DNA of 64,000 nucleotides. Source: Pteria penguin (lineage: Eukaryota > Mollusca > Bivalvia > Pterioida > Pteriidae). Positions 21,760 through 31,679 of the stretch are shown piece after piece. Both the position numbers and the translations under genes were made by a program. The DNA lies in NCBI GenBank assembly GCA_035048485.1, contig CM068585.1:59544618-59608617 (forward strand). Reading direction: 5' to 3'. Numbering within the stretch: position 1 is the stretch's first letter; every line of letters begins with the position of its first letter. Under the pieces are notes generated by a model. The model was not told the DNA's origin. It saw only the letters and a program-made list of their open reading frames with translations, and did not search any database.

Positions 21760-23204
21760 CTAAAATAAGAATAAATTTCATTATATTCAATGTTCGGAAT
21801 TTGTATTCAATAGTTTTTAAATTCACCCCTTTACTCGTAAGCGTTTTATTTAATTCTAAATACTTATCTACATGCACACAGTAATATGTCAGGCACGTTC
21901 ACGCGGCAGTCAAGCGTGTGAACGCGGCAGTCCAGCGCGTTAACGCGGTCTCAAAATTTAGTTCACGAGGAAATCTGCGTTAACGCAAATGCGTGTGCCC
22001 AGCAGTCCTGAGCGCACGAGGAAAGCAAACTTCACGTTAACGCGACGTTAACATAATGTTATGTTAGGACTGCACCTAACTGTATATAGGTTCTCATTTA
22101 TTTATATTTGTTGACTTACTAAAGTACAAATATTAGAAGAACCAATAAAGACATTAAACTTGAGGAAAAGCAAGGAACTTTCTGCATTTGAAATTTACTC
22201 CTTAGTTTCAGAGTTATTTACACATACACACACAAAATGATAATTAGAGTAAATTTGAGCTGTATGTATTTCGGATTAGTAAAGAAGTACCGAGGAGGGA
22301 CTTACGATACACGCGGGTACTTACAGTTCACCAACCATATAGTTCAGATGAATTTCACAAAGACATATACGACAGTGGTCATGGTTAATGTTTTAAACGG
22401 AAAGTATAAGTTATAGTAGAGACATTGACACAGGATGATTACTCCCTGAGCATTTAAACGTCTCTTGCCTGTGGTGATTATGATCATATGAGAAGGGAGT
22501 TGTTCGGGGCTCATTTCTCCTTTTACAAATCGGAATGTTCGTAAAACTATAGAGTTTGACGGTTTCGTTACAACTGTGGACGTTTATATTAAGGGATAGA
22601 TATACAGGAATGATCTTGGAGAAAACAATACACAACATACAAAATAAGAGACGTCATAAAAATATTTCATTACATGTCATCACTGAAGCCATTTTAGGCT
22701 GTTAACATGGATGCAGTTAATGTATTTGGATAGACGGTTTAAGGACTTTACCTTTAGTGTTTTGTAATAGAAGTAATCTTGCATTTTGTAACGGATTTCC
22801 AGAAACAATTTCGATTTACTTTACTTTCACAAACAATAGAACAAAATAAAGGTGTGTATCACAAGTTCTGAATATATGACATTTGACTTACCATGGCCAA
22901 AGAAGGACCATCCTACGGTTTCTGAATAAGATGCCTCTCCTAAATATGATGCATTGTGTATTTCGCAGATGTGTTGACTTTTATGATAAGACAAAGACAC
23001 ACACCTCCTGTTTATCAAACAATGCAGTACGCAAACTGACAACCTGGATAGATGCATCGTACCCAAAATGTGGTCAACAATCCTGAAATTATCCCGAATT
23101 TGGTGAAACTCTGCCGACTTAAATGTAGTTGTGCTATAGCCCATATGGCATCCTCCAAGGATAAGAATTACACCTAATAAGCCCATCAATAAATTATATT
23201 TCAT
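13597..23204 (-). CDS. Gene B: secreted PAN + F5/8 type C (discoidin-like) protein; join(23204..22892, 16059..15850, 13829..13597)
   Basis: Predicted three-exon gene of 756 coding bases, 251 residues. Residues ~1-24 are a signal peptide (MKYNLLMGLLGVILILGGCH). Residues ~30-104 form a PAN/apple-like domain with VCVLHCLINRRC and HICEIHN cysteines. Residues ~105-250 form one F5/8 type C domain (ENIALGKHAEQSS, ANALDGD, PWWQVDLGDTYWI, ending LEFNELEISG). Each junction is phase 1: H-G|gtaagt to ag|TG gives Val, A|gtaatt to cag|AC gives Asn. Such proteins are usually secreted lectins or adhesion and immune proteins; sugar binding is inferred only, as the F-type fucose triad is not clearly present. 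Intron 1 is ~6.8 kb and filled with transposons. Close paralogue: gene A at 55837-63402. Confidence 0.8.
14733..15423. repeat. ~80-bp inverted repeat arms in gene B intron 2
   Basis: Arm 1 at 14733-14814 and arm 2 at 15343-15423 are reverse complements (AAGACATGTTTACTGTTGCA, then GCTCTTTTCTCAAACTAAGG) with only a few mismatches and ~530 bp between. The corresponding intron of gene A lacks the second arm, so this is probably a foldback or MITE insertion after the gene duplication. Confidence 0.7.
15850..16059 (-). CDS. Gene B exon 2: first half of F5/8 type C domain
   Basis: 210 bp between acceptor TTTCCTTTGACAG|TG and donor CATA|GTAATT. Encodes VLENIALGKHAEQSSTWMSL, then WAANALDGDLTNAMHTADHD, RSPWWQVDLGDTYWIIEVRF. 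The sequence conserved with gene A extends to both splice sites. Confidence 0.85.
16905..17025. repeat. Intron-1 block conserved between genes A and B
   Basis: ACACGTGTAAAGCGCAGTAA and CTGTATGACAGCGGC blocks match 59435-59545 in gene A at the same position upstream of exon 2. It is a remnant of the duplicated intron. Directly after it (17028-17130, minus) lies a short PLE-2 3'-UTR piece. Confidence 0.7.
17230..18680 (-). pseudogene. PLE-2 reverse transcriptase, decayed copy in gene B intron 1
   Basis: Minus strand. At 18616-18395 there is a fingers segment (YCIPKVYKNPYKKRFVAGSS, MWILKKSRELV). Around 18300-17570 there are broken frames of the palm and thumb, including YSYIDDLLSINN with an intact YIDD, and the 3' UTR continues to 17230. 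It has multiple frameshifts and a deleted B' motif. It is the most decayed PLE-2 copy yet the only one here with an unaltered catalytic Asp pair. Confidence 0.75.
19189..19262. repeat. (TAA)n microsatellite
   Basis: About 20 ATA/ATAA trinucleotides with rare interruptions. Confidence 0.9.
19427..19560. repeat. Two-copy tandem repeat, ~68-bp unit
   Basis: CGATCATTAGACGGGGATAT, then CTTGGTACTGGTTGCATTAA and TGGTATTTATT, is immediately repeated with few changes (19498 onward). It produces mirrored short ORFs on both strands that I do not regard as genes. Confidence 0.75.
19926..21005 (-). pseudogene. PLE-1 (Naiad-type) 5'-truncated copy in gene B intron 1
   Basis: Minus-strand copy of the last ~1.1 kb of the PLE at 49.0-52.64 kb: thumb region (KREDFGFPIVNFPYLDGDVP.. 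near 20930), end of ORF, SECIS (20378-20443) and the 3' tail ending GGTAACTCCTCTTTTTTC at 19926. Broken near 20780 and 20990 by deletions. The 3' end abuts an AAAT/AGAT microsatellite (19870-19925), consistent with the known microsatellite preference of Naiads. Confidence 0.85.
20378..20443 (-). promoter_or_regulatory. SECIS element (copy 2)
   Basis: 66-nt minus-strand hairpin identical in its core to the one at 52114-52179: ATGA, helix II, AAA loop, CCTCTTTCAGAGG mini-hairpin, TGAA, closed by GGGGAC/GTCCCC. It sits in a truncated element, so it is probably inert. Confidence 0.8.
21103..22078. mobile_element. ~1-kb non-autonomous element rich in GCGTTAACGC palindromes
   Basis: Inverted ends GGTGCTGTCCTAACATAACA (left) and GGTGCAGTCCTAACATAACA (minus strand of the right end) match with one difference. 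Both subterminal 150-bp zones are GC-rich and full of GCGTTAACGC-type palindromes and CAGTCC/GGACTG motifs, while the centre is AT-rich with an (ATT)n run at 21697-21756. No coding capacity. The arrangement suggests clustered transposase-binding sites. No clear target duplication. Confidence 0.75.
22892..23204 (-). CDS. Gene B exon 1: signal peptide and PAN-like domain
   Basis: ATG at 23204-23202, 313 bp, donor CATG|GTAAGT at 22892/22891. Hydrophobic start followed by GYSTTTFKSAEFHQIRDNFR and a Cys-rich PAN-like segment. It has the same length and donor as gene A exon 1. Confidence 0.85.
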
Positions 23205-23740
23205 TATTCCAACAATGTTTGTGTATTATTTCCAGTACATCCTATTAATTACCAGAAAGTGATTATTCTTATGTTATTTCGAAAGAAATCCATAGAATTA
23301 GAACAACGTCTATAAGAGAACTTTTTATATTCCTTCTGGTAAATGGACGTTAGGCTGACGCATTTAAAAAAAGATGTTTTGGTCAAATGCATCCATACTT
23401 GAATAGATAGAGTAGTCAACTTAAAAACTCAAGATTAGCGTCACAACTGGAAGATGTTTTAAGATATAGAAAATCACATGTGAAAACAATAATACTGATA
23501 GAACTTCCGACTGCGCTTACTTCAATGCAATGAATGTCGATGTTTGGGTACAACGAAGTAAGTGCGAGTTATTTGCAGGTTATATGTGGTTTTATCAAAG
23601 GAGGAAATCGATTTCTACCGACAAGAATCAAGGGTAATTTACAGTAGGTTTTCCCAAATGCTTCATCTAGAAATGAACATGAAAGAATTAAGAAACTTAC
23701 TCGTTTCTCTGAGGGAGCTGATAAAATATAACATGACATA
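23205..23740 (-). promoter_or_regulatory. Putative upstream region of gene B
   Basis: Patches match the DNA upstream of gene A (for example CGATGTTTGGGTACAAC at 23540 and CGATGTTTAGATACAAC at 63797), so the duplication includes upstream sequence. I cannot identify a TATA box or start site with confidence. A PLE tail (23740-23945, minus) lies just beyond. Confidence 0.35.
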
Positions 23741-23945
23741 AAAAAGAAAACAGATGACATCTGACCAAGGTGTATGACACAAATCACCAAGGACATGTTC
23801 ATGAAATATGATAAAAGTCAAATACAGAAACTGACATAAAAATATTCGATTGTACTGCAGTCACGATATCGACTAAGGACGGTCAATTAAAGTAACAAAC
23901 GTCACTCAATTGGAGTAGTTAACAGGTTAACGGGCCCTACCTTCC
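23740..23945 (-). repeat. PLE 3'-tail repeat (minus)
   Basis: Carries ATCGACTAAGGACGGTCAAT, CAATTGGAGTAGTTAAC and GGGCCCTACCTTCCCA, the shared PLE tail. Isolated insertion upstream of gene B. Confidence 0.7.
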
Positions 23946-24069
23946 CATAAATCACAAATGTTTTGGAAGATATATCCTTTGAATTATGTTGGGTATTTTG
24001 TGTACGTGACTCTTCATTCTAATGCACTTTGTTTGTAATACGCGATCTCATTGGTTGTCCGATTTAAAA

Positions 24070-24180
24070 ACTGCAACGGTATTGACGATACCCTTGCAGT
24101 TTTTGATATGACGTCACGATACCCTGCAGTTTCTGATTTGTGACGTCACGATACCCTGCAGTTTTTGACATGACTGTGAT
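24070..24180. repeat. Three tandem units with TGACGTCA motifs
   Basis: ATACCC(TT)GCAGTTTTTGAT.TGACGTCACG is repeated three times at ~36-bp spacing. Two of the units contain the palindrome TGACGTCA. Confidence 0.75.
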
Positions 24181-24247
24181 TAGCGAATAGGCTTAGAAAA
24201 CCATCTCTGTGCTTCTAGTTGTAATTATTTTGTCAAATGCATTAGAA

Positions 24248-24412
24248 TGGGGTTACCATGCTTGTGTTTTACAAAAACGGACAGGGTATCGGCGAATACC
24301 CTGTCAGAAATTTCCGTTTCACAGCTCGGCTAACGCCTCGCAGTGAAACTCAATTTCTGACAGGGTATTACCCTGTCAGTTTTTGTAAAACACTGGCATG
24401 GTAACCCCTAAC
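24248..24412. mobile_element. ~165-bp palindromic (MITE/foldback) element
   Basis: GGGGTTACCATGC..TGTTTTACAAAAACGGACAGGGTA on the left is mirrored by TACCCTGTCAGTTTTTGTAA.. GCATGGTAACCCC on the right, with a further inner arm TTTCTGACAGGGTATTACCC. Almost the whole element folds on itself. Confidence 0.75.
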
Positions 24413-24544
24413 TGGCACGCCCCTCATACACCCCCTTAATCTGTTGCTTTTTCTAAGTATGATGTATTGTAATATCATACATTTCTTAAAATGTTCTAAT
24501 TGATTTAGTGTCCTTGTCTCTTACATGTACCCATGTTTGTATAT

Positions 24545-24740
24545 ATTTGTTTACTTCCTGAGGTTGAATAGTTGTTGTGGGGCTTTTGCCATGGGTGTTG
24601 CATGCAAGGAAGGGACGCTTACTCCTCCCGAGCACCTATTCTCACCTCAGTTTAATTTGGGTCGGCATTTCTCCGAATATGACACTATATATACAGTATT
24701 GTTCCTTTATTCCATAGACCTCGAGATGTGATTAACACAT
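24545..24740 (+). repeat. R3 repeat (plus)
   Basis: GTTGTGGGGCTTTTGCCATG, GACGCTTACTCCTCCCG and GAATATGACACTATATA blocks of the dispersed repeat R3. Confidence 0.65.
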
Positions 24741-25244
24741 TGGTGCATCGTTTATCAAACAATAATCCCAAAACTCACATTGTCTAAAATATTTGTGCTG
24801 CATTACATAAAGTATGCTCTAAAAATAACAATTATTCCAAATTTTATCAATAAAATATATTTCATATTGTACTGTTGTTCGTGAATTCTGTCTTGAAACT
24901 GCAGTTGCATCTTATGAATTATCAACTTATGTTTATACTATTACCATGCACAACATCCAGAATGATAAACTGGCTCGGATTTATCTAAGGTGATGCATTA
25001 TCTGTCTCCCTTTCTGAAAGCTTACTCATCTACATGTCATTATAAGTACAAAGCTATCAATTAATCATTGAAGGTTTTAATCTTATTATTGTTCTGCTTC
25101 TGTCAGTAACACAGCTATGTGCAATTATTGATATTTTGTGGTGTTTAATCATGCGTATATTTCTATTTTGTTTATAGACAACAAGGACTTTTTTTATACA
25201 GATGCCTTTTATCCTTTTCCCTTTCTTTTCAATCTTATCGAGGT

Positions 25245-25280
25245 TGTTTGTGTGTGTGTGTGTGGGGGGGGGGGGGGGTT
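25245..25280. repeat. (GT)n followed by a G-run
   Basis: GTTTGTGTGTGTGTGTGG then 14 or more G; simple-sequence DNA. Confidence 0.9.
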
Positions 25281-25289
25281 GTTTTCTGT

Positions 25290-26515
25290 TTTTGGGGTAT
25301 TTTTTAATCGAAAGGTTATAAAACAGGCTTTGTTTATTTCATTTGTTTGTATTCCTTGATGTAAAATCTTTTAGTATTACTTTTGTCTCAGCTACAGTGC
25401 ATGGCTCAGTATATACTGAAGAGGCGTATTATTGTGAAATCGATGGTTAAGAAGAACTCATGCTGGTCTATGATAAGTCACTTAGATCACAGTCTTAGAT
25501 AATCCATTTTAATGAATGTTTCAGTTTACAACTTCTCCGCTCTATGAGGGCCGAATAATGTACTAATTATCGTCAACATAACTTTTACTGAGAGGATATG
25601 AATAAATTCATATAGGATAAACACATTGATTCAGTACCTCATTTTTCATAACCCTTTTCATTTTTATGGCGATTTAATTAAATATATAATATATAATTGA
25701 TGTAACCGTGTGAGATCCAACGATAGTATTATATTACTAGTATTTAACATATGATCTGATGATGCTTTAACACCAGAGTGTTTTAATTAAATTTTGAAAA
25801 TCTTAAAATATTATTTTTTCTATTATCTTTCCATATACATATAGTAATATTTCTTTCCCACCTGCGTCCGGTGTGTATATGTCTCAAATGATCCGATATG
25901 CTTTAGATTCTGCAGACTACGGATGTCTTTTCTACCAAGGGAAGCTACAGAGTGAAAAGAAAATCTTACAAAGATGAGAAAAACCAGGTTTGCAGTTCTA
26001 ATTTCCAGAAATGTCATGTACTCTTTGGTGACCTTTTTGTGCTATTCAAAAATCATTGCCAGACATGTTGAAATCCTTATATGATTGCACTTCTTGTGTA
26101 ACCGTTTGAAGGGTAATAATCTTCATGTTTGATATGGACAATCAAACAGGAGACAACGTGCACCTGATCTTACATCTGTTTTCGAAGAATGCGTCTGTGT
26201 ACCGTAGTACATTACCTGGAGTACCAATGATACATTTTAATTGTATCTTATCGTTCAAGCACATTGTATTCTAGGAATTCCGTGACTATCACATACGAAA
26301 AGCCGTGTTAACATCTATTTTAAAACTCAAGTGTGCAGTCAAAATAAAGATTGGATAAGTACTAAAACGCAATATATGATTTAAAAAAACATTATTGTAA
26401 ACTACTCTTTATTAATGGAGAACTATGAAGACAATAATATCGACAAATCCCCAGCATGCTTTATTTAGAGCAGTTCTTATTTTTATTTTTTATCTTCTTC
26501 TATAATTATTATTCT
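25290..26515. other. Spacer, nothing recognised
   Basis: AT-rich, short incidental ORFs only. No repeat shared with the rest of the window was noticed. Confidence 0.4.
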
Positions 26516-26519
26516 TTTG

Positions 26520-26860
26520 GTTGTTTAGTGCAGTGACAACGAATGCAGAACTATTTGTGAAAAATCGGGATAACTGCAAACTGTATGGCCATACTAGAGA
26601 TCACTTTATATCTAGTCTGGCTTCTTGAGGACTACGATGTATGATAGACAAGAGATGCCTTGCTATGTCTTATCATATGAATTTTATGCTCTGTCAAATA
26701 CATGATATATGTTTCACTGGCTACTGTGCCGCTGACAAGTCCCTGGGATTGTCGGTATACAATTTAATGGAATCAAACTGCCCCTGATACATGTTACGTT
26801 GGATGCACTGCTGACAAGTTCCTGTGATGGTCTGAATACAATGTAATGGAAACGAACTGT
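26520..26860 (+). pseudogene. PAN-like exon fragment (plus)
   Basis: After a possible acceptor TTGTTTAG near 26529 the frame reads AELFVKNRDNCKLYGHTRDH, FISSLAS, then TGA where the 10.8-kb copy has Cys, then GLRCMIDKRCLAMSYHMNFM, LCQIHDICFTG. The in-frame TGA, and repeat decay after 26760, mark it as dead. It is a sister of 10745-11125 in opposite orientation; a SINE inserted at 26865 directly follows. Confidence 0.65.
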
Positions 26861-26864
26861 ATAT

Positions 26865-27025
26865 GGAGCTCGGGTAGCTCAGTCGGTTAGAGGGTCGGAT
26901 GCATGACAGCTAGGTGATTCGGTACCATAGGTCGTGGGTTCGAGTCCCAGACAGGGAACAAATATAAGTGAAATATAGGGTGCCTTGTTAGCTGTAGTGT
27001 CTTTGTGCTTTATATATATATACAT
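26865..27025 (+). mobile_element. tRNA-derived SINE (same family as 4546)
   Basis: TAGCTCAGTCGGTTAGAG A box, GTGGGTTCGAGTCCCAGAC B box, tail AGTGAAATATAGGGTGCC and CTTTGTGCTTTATATATA. Nearly identical to 4546-4700 over its full length. Confidence 0.8.
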
Positions 27026-27464
27026 TTTTCATGTCTTAAAGTTTCATACTGTAGCACCACGTATATAGGAAATTCAAAGAAAACAATTCGTTAGCACAAC
27101 ATCGAAATTTGAACAATAATATAAATATCTTAAACAGCATATAGATCAACCTACTCGCATAACATCAACAAGCTCTGCATTAATTGATTTAATATTAACA
27201 TCACACAATCTAAATTGTGCTAAAACGTCAGTTTTAGATCCATTTTGCAGTAACCACAACCCTCTATGGTTATCTACAAACTTAATAAAAACTCAAAAAC
27301 CTTGTTATACAAGGAAAATTTGGTCATATGAGCGTAGGGACTATCAATTATACAGAGAAACCTTGGGTGAATGCAATTGGAATATCGATCAAATCGATCT
27401 TGATGCTGCAGTAGACTTATTAGAATTCAATATTATATCGTCTGCAGAAAGGACAAAACAAAAC

Positions 27465-27555
27465 AAAACAAAGTAAAACAAAAACAAAAAAAAAACAACA
27501 AAAAACAAAAACAAAAAACAACAACAACAACAACAACAACAAAAAAAACCCACAA
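27465..27555. repeat. A/C-rich simple repeat, (CAA)n core
   Basis: AAACAAAACAAAAC and CAACAACAACAACAAC expansion inside the LINE linker. It generates spurious Phe/Cys-rich ORFs on the minus strand. Confidence 0.9.
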
Positions 27556-28227
27556 CAAAAACAGTCACCATAAGTCCTAAAGACCACCCTCCACCCCTCT
27601 TGGTTGCACAACGAAATTTGGAAAGCAATGAGAAAACGCAACCGCTTACACATATATGCGAAATATAACAACGATAATTATAATTGGGGAAGATACCGAG
27701 CGCAAAGAAATCACATCAACAACTTAGCTCGTGCTGCTAAACTAAATCACTTCAAAAAATTAGCTTCTGTCTTACAACTAGGTAACTTAAACTCAACAGT
27801 GGTGGAAAATAACTAAACAATTTGTAAAACAAACTAATGATGTTGACATTCCGGTAATAACTGTCAACAACAAAAGTTCCAATACCCCGGTTGAAAAAGC
27901 AAACATGTTGAATGATTTTTTTTCTGTTTGAAGAGCAATATAGATGACAGCCACGTCACCCTCCTTCCAAATGAATTACCTACACACACATTTGATACGA
28001 TTAGGGTCACTGACCTTGATGTCGAGGGCGTATTGAAAATATTAGGTACGATCAAGGCCAGTGGTCCTGATTTGATCAATCCTAGACTATTGAAAAAAGG
28101 TTCATCAAGTTATTCAATAAATCGCTCGAAATGAGCATTTTCCCGTCTGCATGGAAACTGGCAAATATAATACTTGTGTATTAAAAGGGAAACAGAGACG
28201 ATCCATCAAATTACAGGCCAATATCCC

Positions 28228-28372
28228 GTCTGAGTTTGCGGCACCTACGATCCGGGTTCGATCTCCGGATTGCGCCACTATGTTTAAGAGGTTGGTTACC
28301 TCCTGCAAAAATGTCGCGATATAGCTGAAAAATTGTTGAAAACGACGTAAAACACCAATCATCCAACCTTTC
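28228..28372 (+). mobile_element. 5'-truncated SINE inside the LINE
   Basis: B-box-like CCGGGTTCGATCTCCGGATT, body, and tail AAAACGACGTAAAACACC. The LINE sequence TCTGAGTTTG before it is repeated as TCTGAGTTGG after it (28372), a probable ~10-bp target duplication within the YRPIS motif region. Confidence 0.65.
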
Positions 28373-28619
28373 TGAGTTGGTAAGGTATTTGAAAAGTGTA
28401 TTTTTACATATTTGTACAATTTCTTAAAAATACATACCATTATTGATACAGTGCAGTCAGGCTTTACCCCACGTGACTCTGCCGTCTTTCAACTCCTTGA
28501 CCTCTATGATTCTGTCGAGCCATAGATGATGGAAAAAAAGTGCGAGTGGTGTTTTGTGCCATCAGTAAGGCAGAGTGTAGCATAGGGGTCTACTTTTTAA
28601 ACTAAATCAAATGGGCGTA

Positions 28620-29395
28620 TCTAGATGGATGCTTGCATTTGCACATTCTTTTTATAAAGATATAAAGATTCTAATCAAATCTTGACAATGTCATACAGAG
28701 TATACAATAAAATTCATTTATATTTTACAGGGAAAAAAATGAAAAAGAAGATAAATTGAAACAAATGACAAAGGGACGCCAAATACATATAGCTCTACAA
28801 ATGTAATAAGTATTAAATATCGAAGTTGTGTTATGTTTTGAAATATTAATCTCTAATCACGTCATTTAATTTGAATAAAGAACCACTGATTAACATTCCA
28901 TCAAATCAATAGATAATTTATATCTGCGAGGTCGAATAGAAGATATCAAATACAAAATATTTATTATTTTAATATGCATTCAGATGCCAGAATATATATT
29001 TATACCTAGGCCGATCCGTCGTCGGCCGTTTACATGTCTATGACTGTTTGAAAAAAGTGAGTCCAGGGCGGTCTACATAGGCTCTAGAGGTTATCCTCTT
29101 TTGACAAACATCTTTTGCAGACTGACGGCATTGATCGACAAACTAAATGTAGTTATAAAGAAAGGTGTCGGTGGAAGCGTGTTGTATTGCTTTGCTACCT
29201 TAAACAAATATTTGACTTAATTTCTTTGCATTAAAGCATTAAAGGTTCCGAATAATTACACTCGCAGAACATGCATTGATACAGACATACACTCCAGAAA
29301 GACAAGCGGGAAATAAAGCCTTTCCTTGTCGCGTTTTCTAAGCTTACTGAGCAGCCTTGATGAACCTTGACCACAGTGCAGTATATTACAAACAC
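28620..29395. other. Spacer, nothing recognised
   Basis: AT-rich DNA without supported genes or shared repeats. Confidence 0.4.
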
Positions 29396-29399
29396 TTGA

Positions 29400-29600
29400 A
29401 GTAAAAAGGAAGAAGTACCGAATGATAAAGCATAACTCACAGTCCATGGAATAAAAGGACAATATCATATATAGTGTCATATTCAGACAAATGCGAATCC
29501 CAATAACATCGAGGTGAGACCAGGTGCCCAGAAGGAGTAAACGTCCCCTGGTTGCATGCAACACCCGTCGCAAAAGTCCTGCAAGAACAAAATCAGAAAT
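29400..29600 (-). repeat. R3 repeat (minus)
   Basis: Minus-strand R3 blocks: GACGGGTGTTGCATGCAACC, GGGGACG, GGTCTCACCTCGATG and AATATGACACTATATATGA. Confidence 0.7.
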
Positions 29601-29639
29601 TTCGAACATTTCAAAATATAAATATTCTGGAAACCCATA

Positions 29640-29830
29640 TTAATCGTTGATCCTTTTTCTGTATATGGAGCATTATTTATCTTGTAATGTGTGTGTTTTG
29701 ATTTCACTGCATTGGCGATGAGTGGGAAGGTGGGCTCGTAAACCGGTTAACCACACCAATTGAGTACCGCCCTAAGTCGGTATTATATCTGTCGTACAAT
29801 CAATATTTTTTTGTTGTCATTGCATGTATT
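29640..29830 (+). repeat. PLE 3'-tail repeat (plus)
   Basis: CGTTGATCCTTTTTC, GTGGGAAGGTGGGCTCGTAA, ACCGGTTAACCACACCAATT and CGCCCTAAGTCGGTAT blocks. Isolated tail. Confidence 0.75.
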
Positions 29831-29839
29831 TCATTACTT

Positions 29840-30900
29840 GTTACCAAGTTTTATTGTACATTTCCTTGGTACTTCTGCCCTACAGCTAAGTCAGATGTGT
29901 TTCCCTTTTAAAAATTCACGGGTTTGAATTGGTCACAAATAAGCAATATTTTTTTCAAGATCTCAATACTGGGTAAGAATTGCATATACTTTCAACAAAG
30001 ATCATACGTCTTCTGCTGTTCTGAGAGCGAGCTAAATTCATAGTATTAAAAGTCCTGACTACATTTCTTTTTACAAATGATCTATCATTAAATCCTATAG
30101 GTTACCTTTGTCAGAGAGCACATGCGATGAAAAACTCTGCATAGAATTGTAGAGGGTGCTGAAAAGCATCTTGAGACCTACAAACCAGCTTTTTTAAACT
30201 TTGTACCACGTTACTCTTTAACGATGAGGATTGACAGTTATACAAAAGATTGACAGTTATCAATTATAATTAAAGGACACGAACTTACTGCTAACTTCTA
30301 GTAAATATCTCAATAGATTCAAAAGTGCCAAGGTCAATGCATATGATTTTGTCATCATTGTTACTTCTTTGGGAGGTTCATTTGTCATTTTGAATCGCTT
30401 TATTTCATTTGATTTTACTGAAACAACGATGAGTAACTTGACGGCCAATCGTGAAAGTATGAGTTTTGCGGAATTTATAGCTAAAAGATAAATTGTTTAT
30501 CAGAAATTTAGAATCTGACTTGAAGTGACCATGGTCATAGGATTATTTATACTAGTATAACTTGGTCAGAATGCGTAACATCGTAACAGTCTGACCGAGG
30601 GTTCAGAAGTAACGAGATATGACTGATGAATTTACGTAATTAACTGTTTACATCTTATATCAAGAGAGTCATTCTGAACACCAACATCGATTTATAATAT
30701 TACAGCAGATAACATACTCTGGGCATTGGTCGACACATTTTAGAAATACATAAATCCACGAATTCTCGTTCTACTAAATCACCGAAGGCTAATCACTCAA
30801 TGTCAGGCGGACATGTGTTCATTGTATATCAACAGTAACTCAATCATTCCTATTTACGCAACAAGCGTAATATTTCTATATCAATAATAATAACCCGTAA
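29840..30900. other. Spacer, nothing recognised
   Basis: No supported genes. The 62-codon minus ORF at 30260-30448 has no recognisable domain. Confidence 0.4.
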
Positions 30901-30911
30901 ATATGCATTGT

Positions 30912-31040
30912 CAGGCTGACAATACGAATCTCAAGTTCAACATTTGACAGGCCCAAAATTTGACAGGCTCAATTTTGTCAGGCTCAAGATTTTTAGACGC
31001 GAAATTGTCAGACTCAGACTTGTCAGGCTCAATTACTATA
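30912..31040. repeat. Interspersed TTTGTCAGGCTCAA repeats
   Basis: Five or six copies of a (T)TGACAGGC(T/C)CAA or TGTCAGGCTCAA motif within 130 bp, with one related TGTCAGACTCAG. Confidence 0.65.
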
Positions 31041-31344
31041 ATGCCAATAGATATCCTGAAAGAATATTGCTAACAAAACTCTATGTTACGAAATTATGAT
31101 CACTATCAGTGAAATGCATGTTTACCTATGTAGTCTTCGCTTTGATCACAAAAATCAGAATGCTATCTCTCTGTTGCAGTCTTACCTATATAGACCCTCC
31201 AACCAATCAGAAAACAGAATCGACCTGACTAATTCCGATTCCATCCTGACAATATTTTAGACTAATTAAAACACATCGTCAAATAAAGTGGTCAAGGAAA
31301 AAAAGGATGGTTTCATACCCGTAAAGGTTTCTTTACACACAAGG

Positions 31345-31675
31345 CTGATTTGATTCCGATCATTTTACACAGATTTGACACCTTCTATACTAGAAGGTTA
31401 CCTACTTCGACTTCTCTATATATAAATACATATGGAATTTACACGATCTGACTCTTTCTACTGGGTATATGTAACGGGTGTTGCTAGCAAACAGGAGATG
31501 CTCACTCTCCCCGGGCACCTGATCTCACTCCATCACAGGGGTTCACATATGCTCTTCAAGTAGACATATTTTATTTTTTTCCATTTGTTTTTCATTTTCA
31601 CTGATTTTGTATGTCCTCTGGTTTTATGATTTTTGGACTTGTGCTTTGGATTTATCCATCATCTCTACATTAATA
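31345..31675 (+). repeat. PLE-2 3'-UTR fragment (plus)
   Basis: Matches 47512-47840: GATTTGACACCTTCTA, TATATGTAACGGGTGTTGCT, GGGGTTCACATATGCTCTTC, GATTTATCCATCATCT. No coding part retained. Confidence 0.8.
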
Positions 31676-31679
31676 TTGT

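Larger units (their letters stand above)
27110..28610 (+). pseudogene. CR1/Jockey-type LINE fragment (end of APE endonuclease to RT)
   Basis: The order is the end of an APE endonuclease (QPTRITSTSSALIDLILTSH, later DPFCSNHNPLWLSTNL), the linker with RKIWSYERRDYQLYRETLGE and HNEIWKAMRKRNRLHIYAKY, then early reverse-transcriptase motifs (KASGPDLINPRLLKK; PSAWKLANI; DDPSNYRPISRLSL). After a SINE insertion the frame continues as NFLKNTYHY..TVQSGFTPRDSAVFQLLDLYDS and VFCAISKA. There are several frame shifts, plus an A/C-rich run at 27465-27555 interrupting the linker. The catalytic FADD region is missing. Named only to group level. Confidence 0.75.

Noticed and set aside
26590..26620. UGA in the 26.6-kb PAN exon as selenocysteine
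   Set aside because: It sits at a Cys position, but the exon is decayed, lacks a start, and no SECIS follows; a simple nonsense mutation is more likely.
27389..27671. Phe/Cys-rich membrane-like ORFs on the minus strand
   Set aside because: They are translations of an A/C-rich simple repeat within the LINE.
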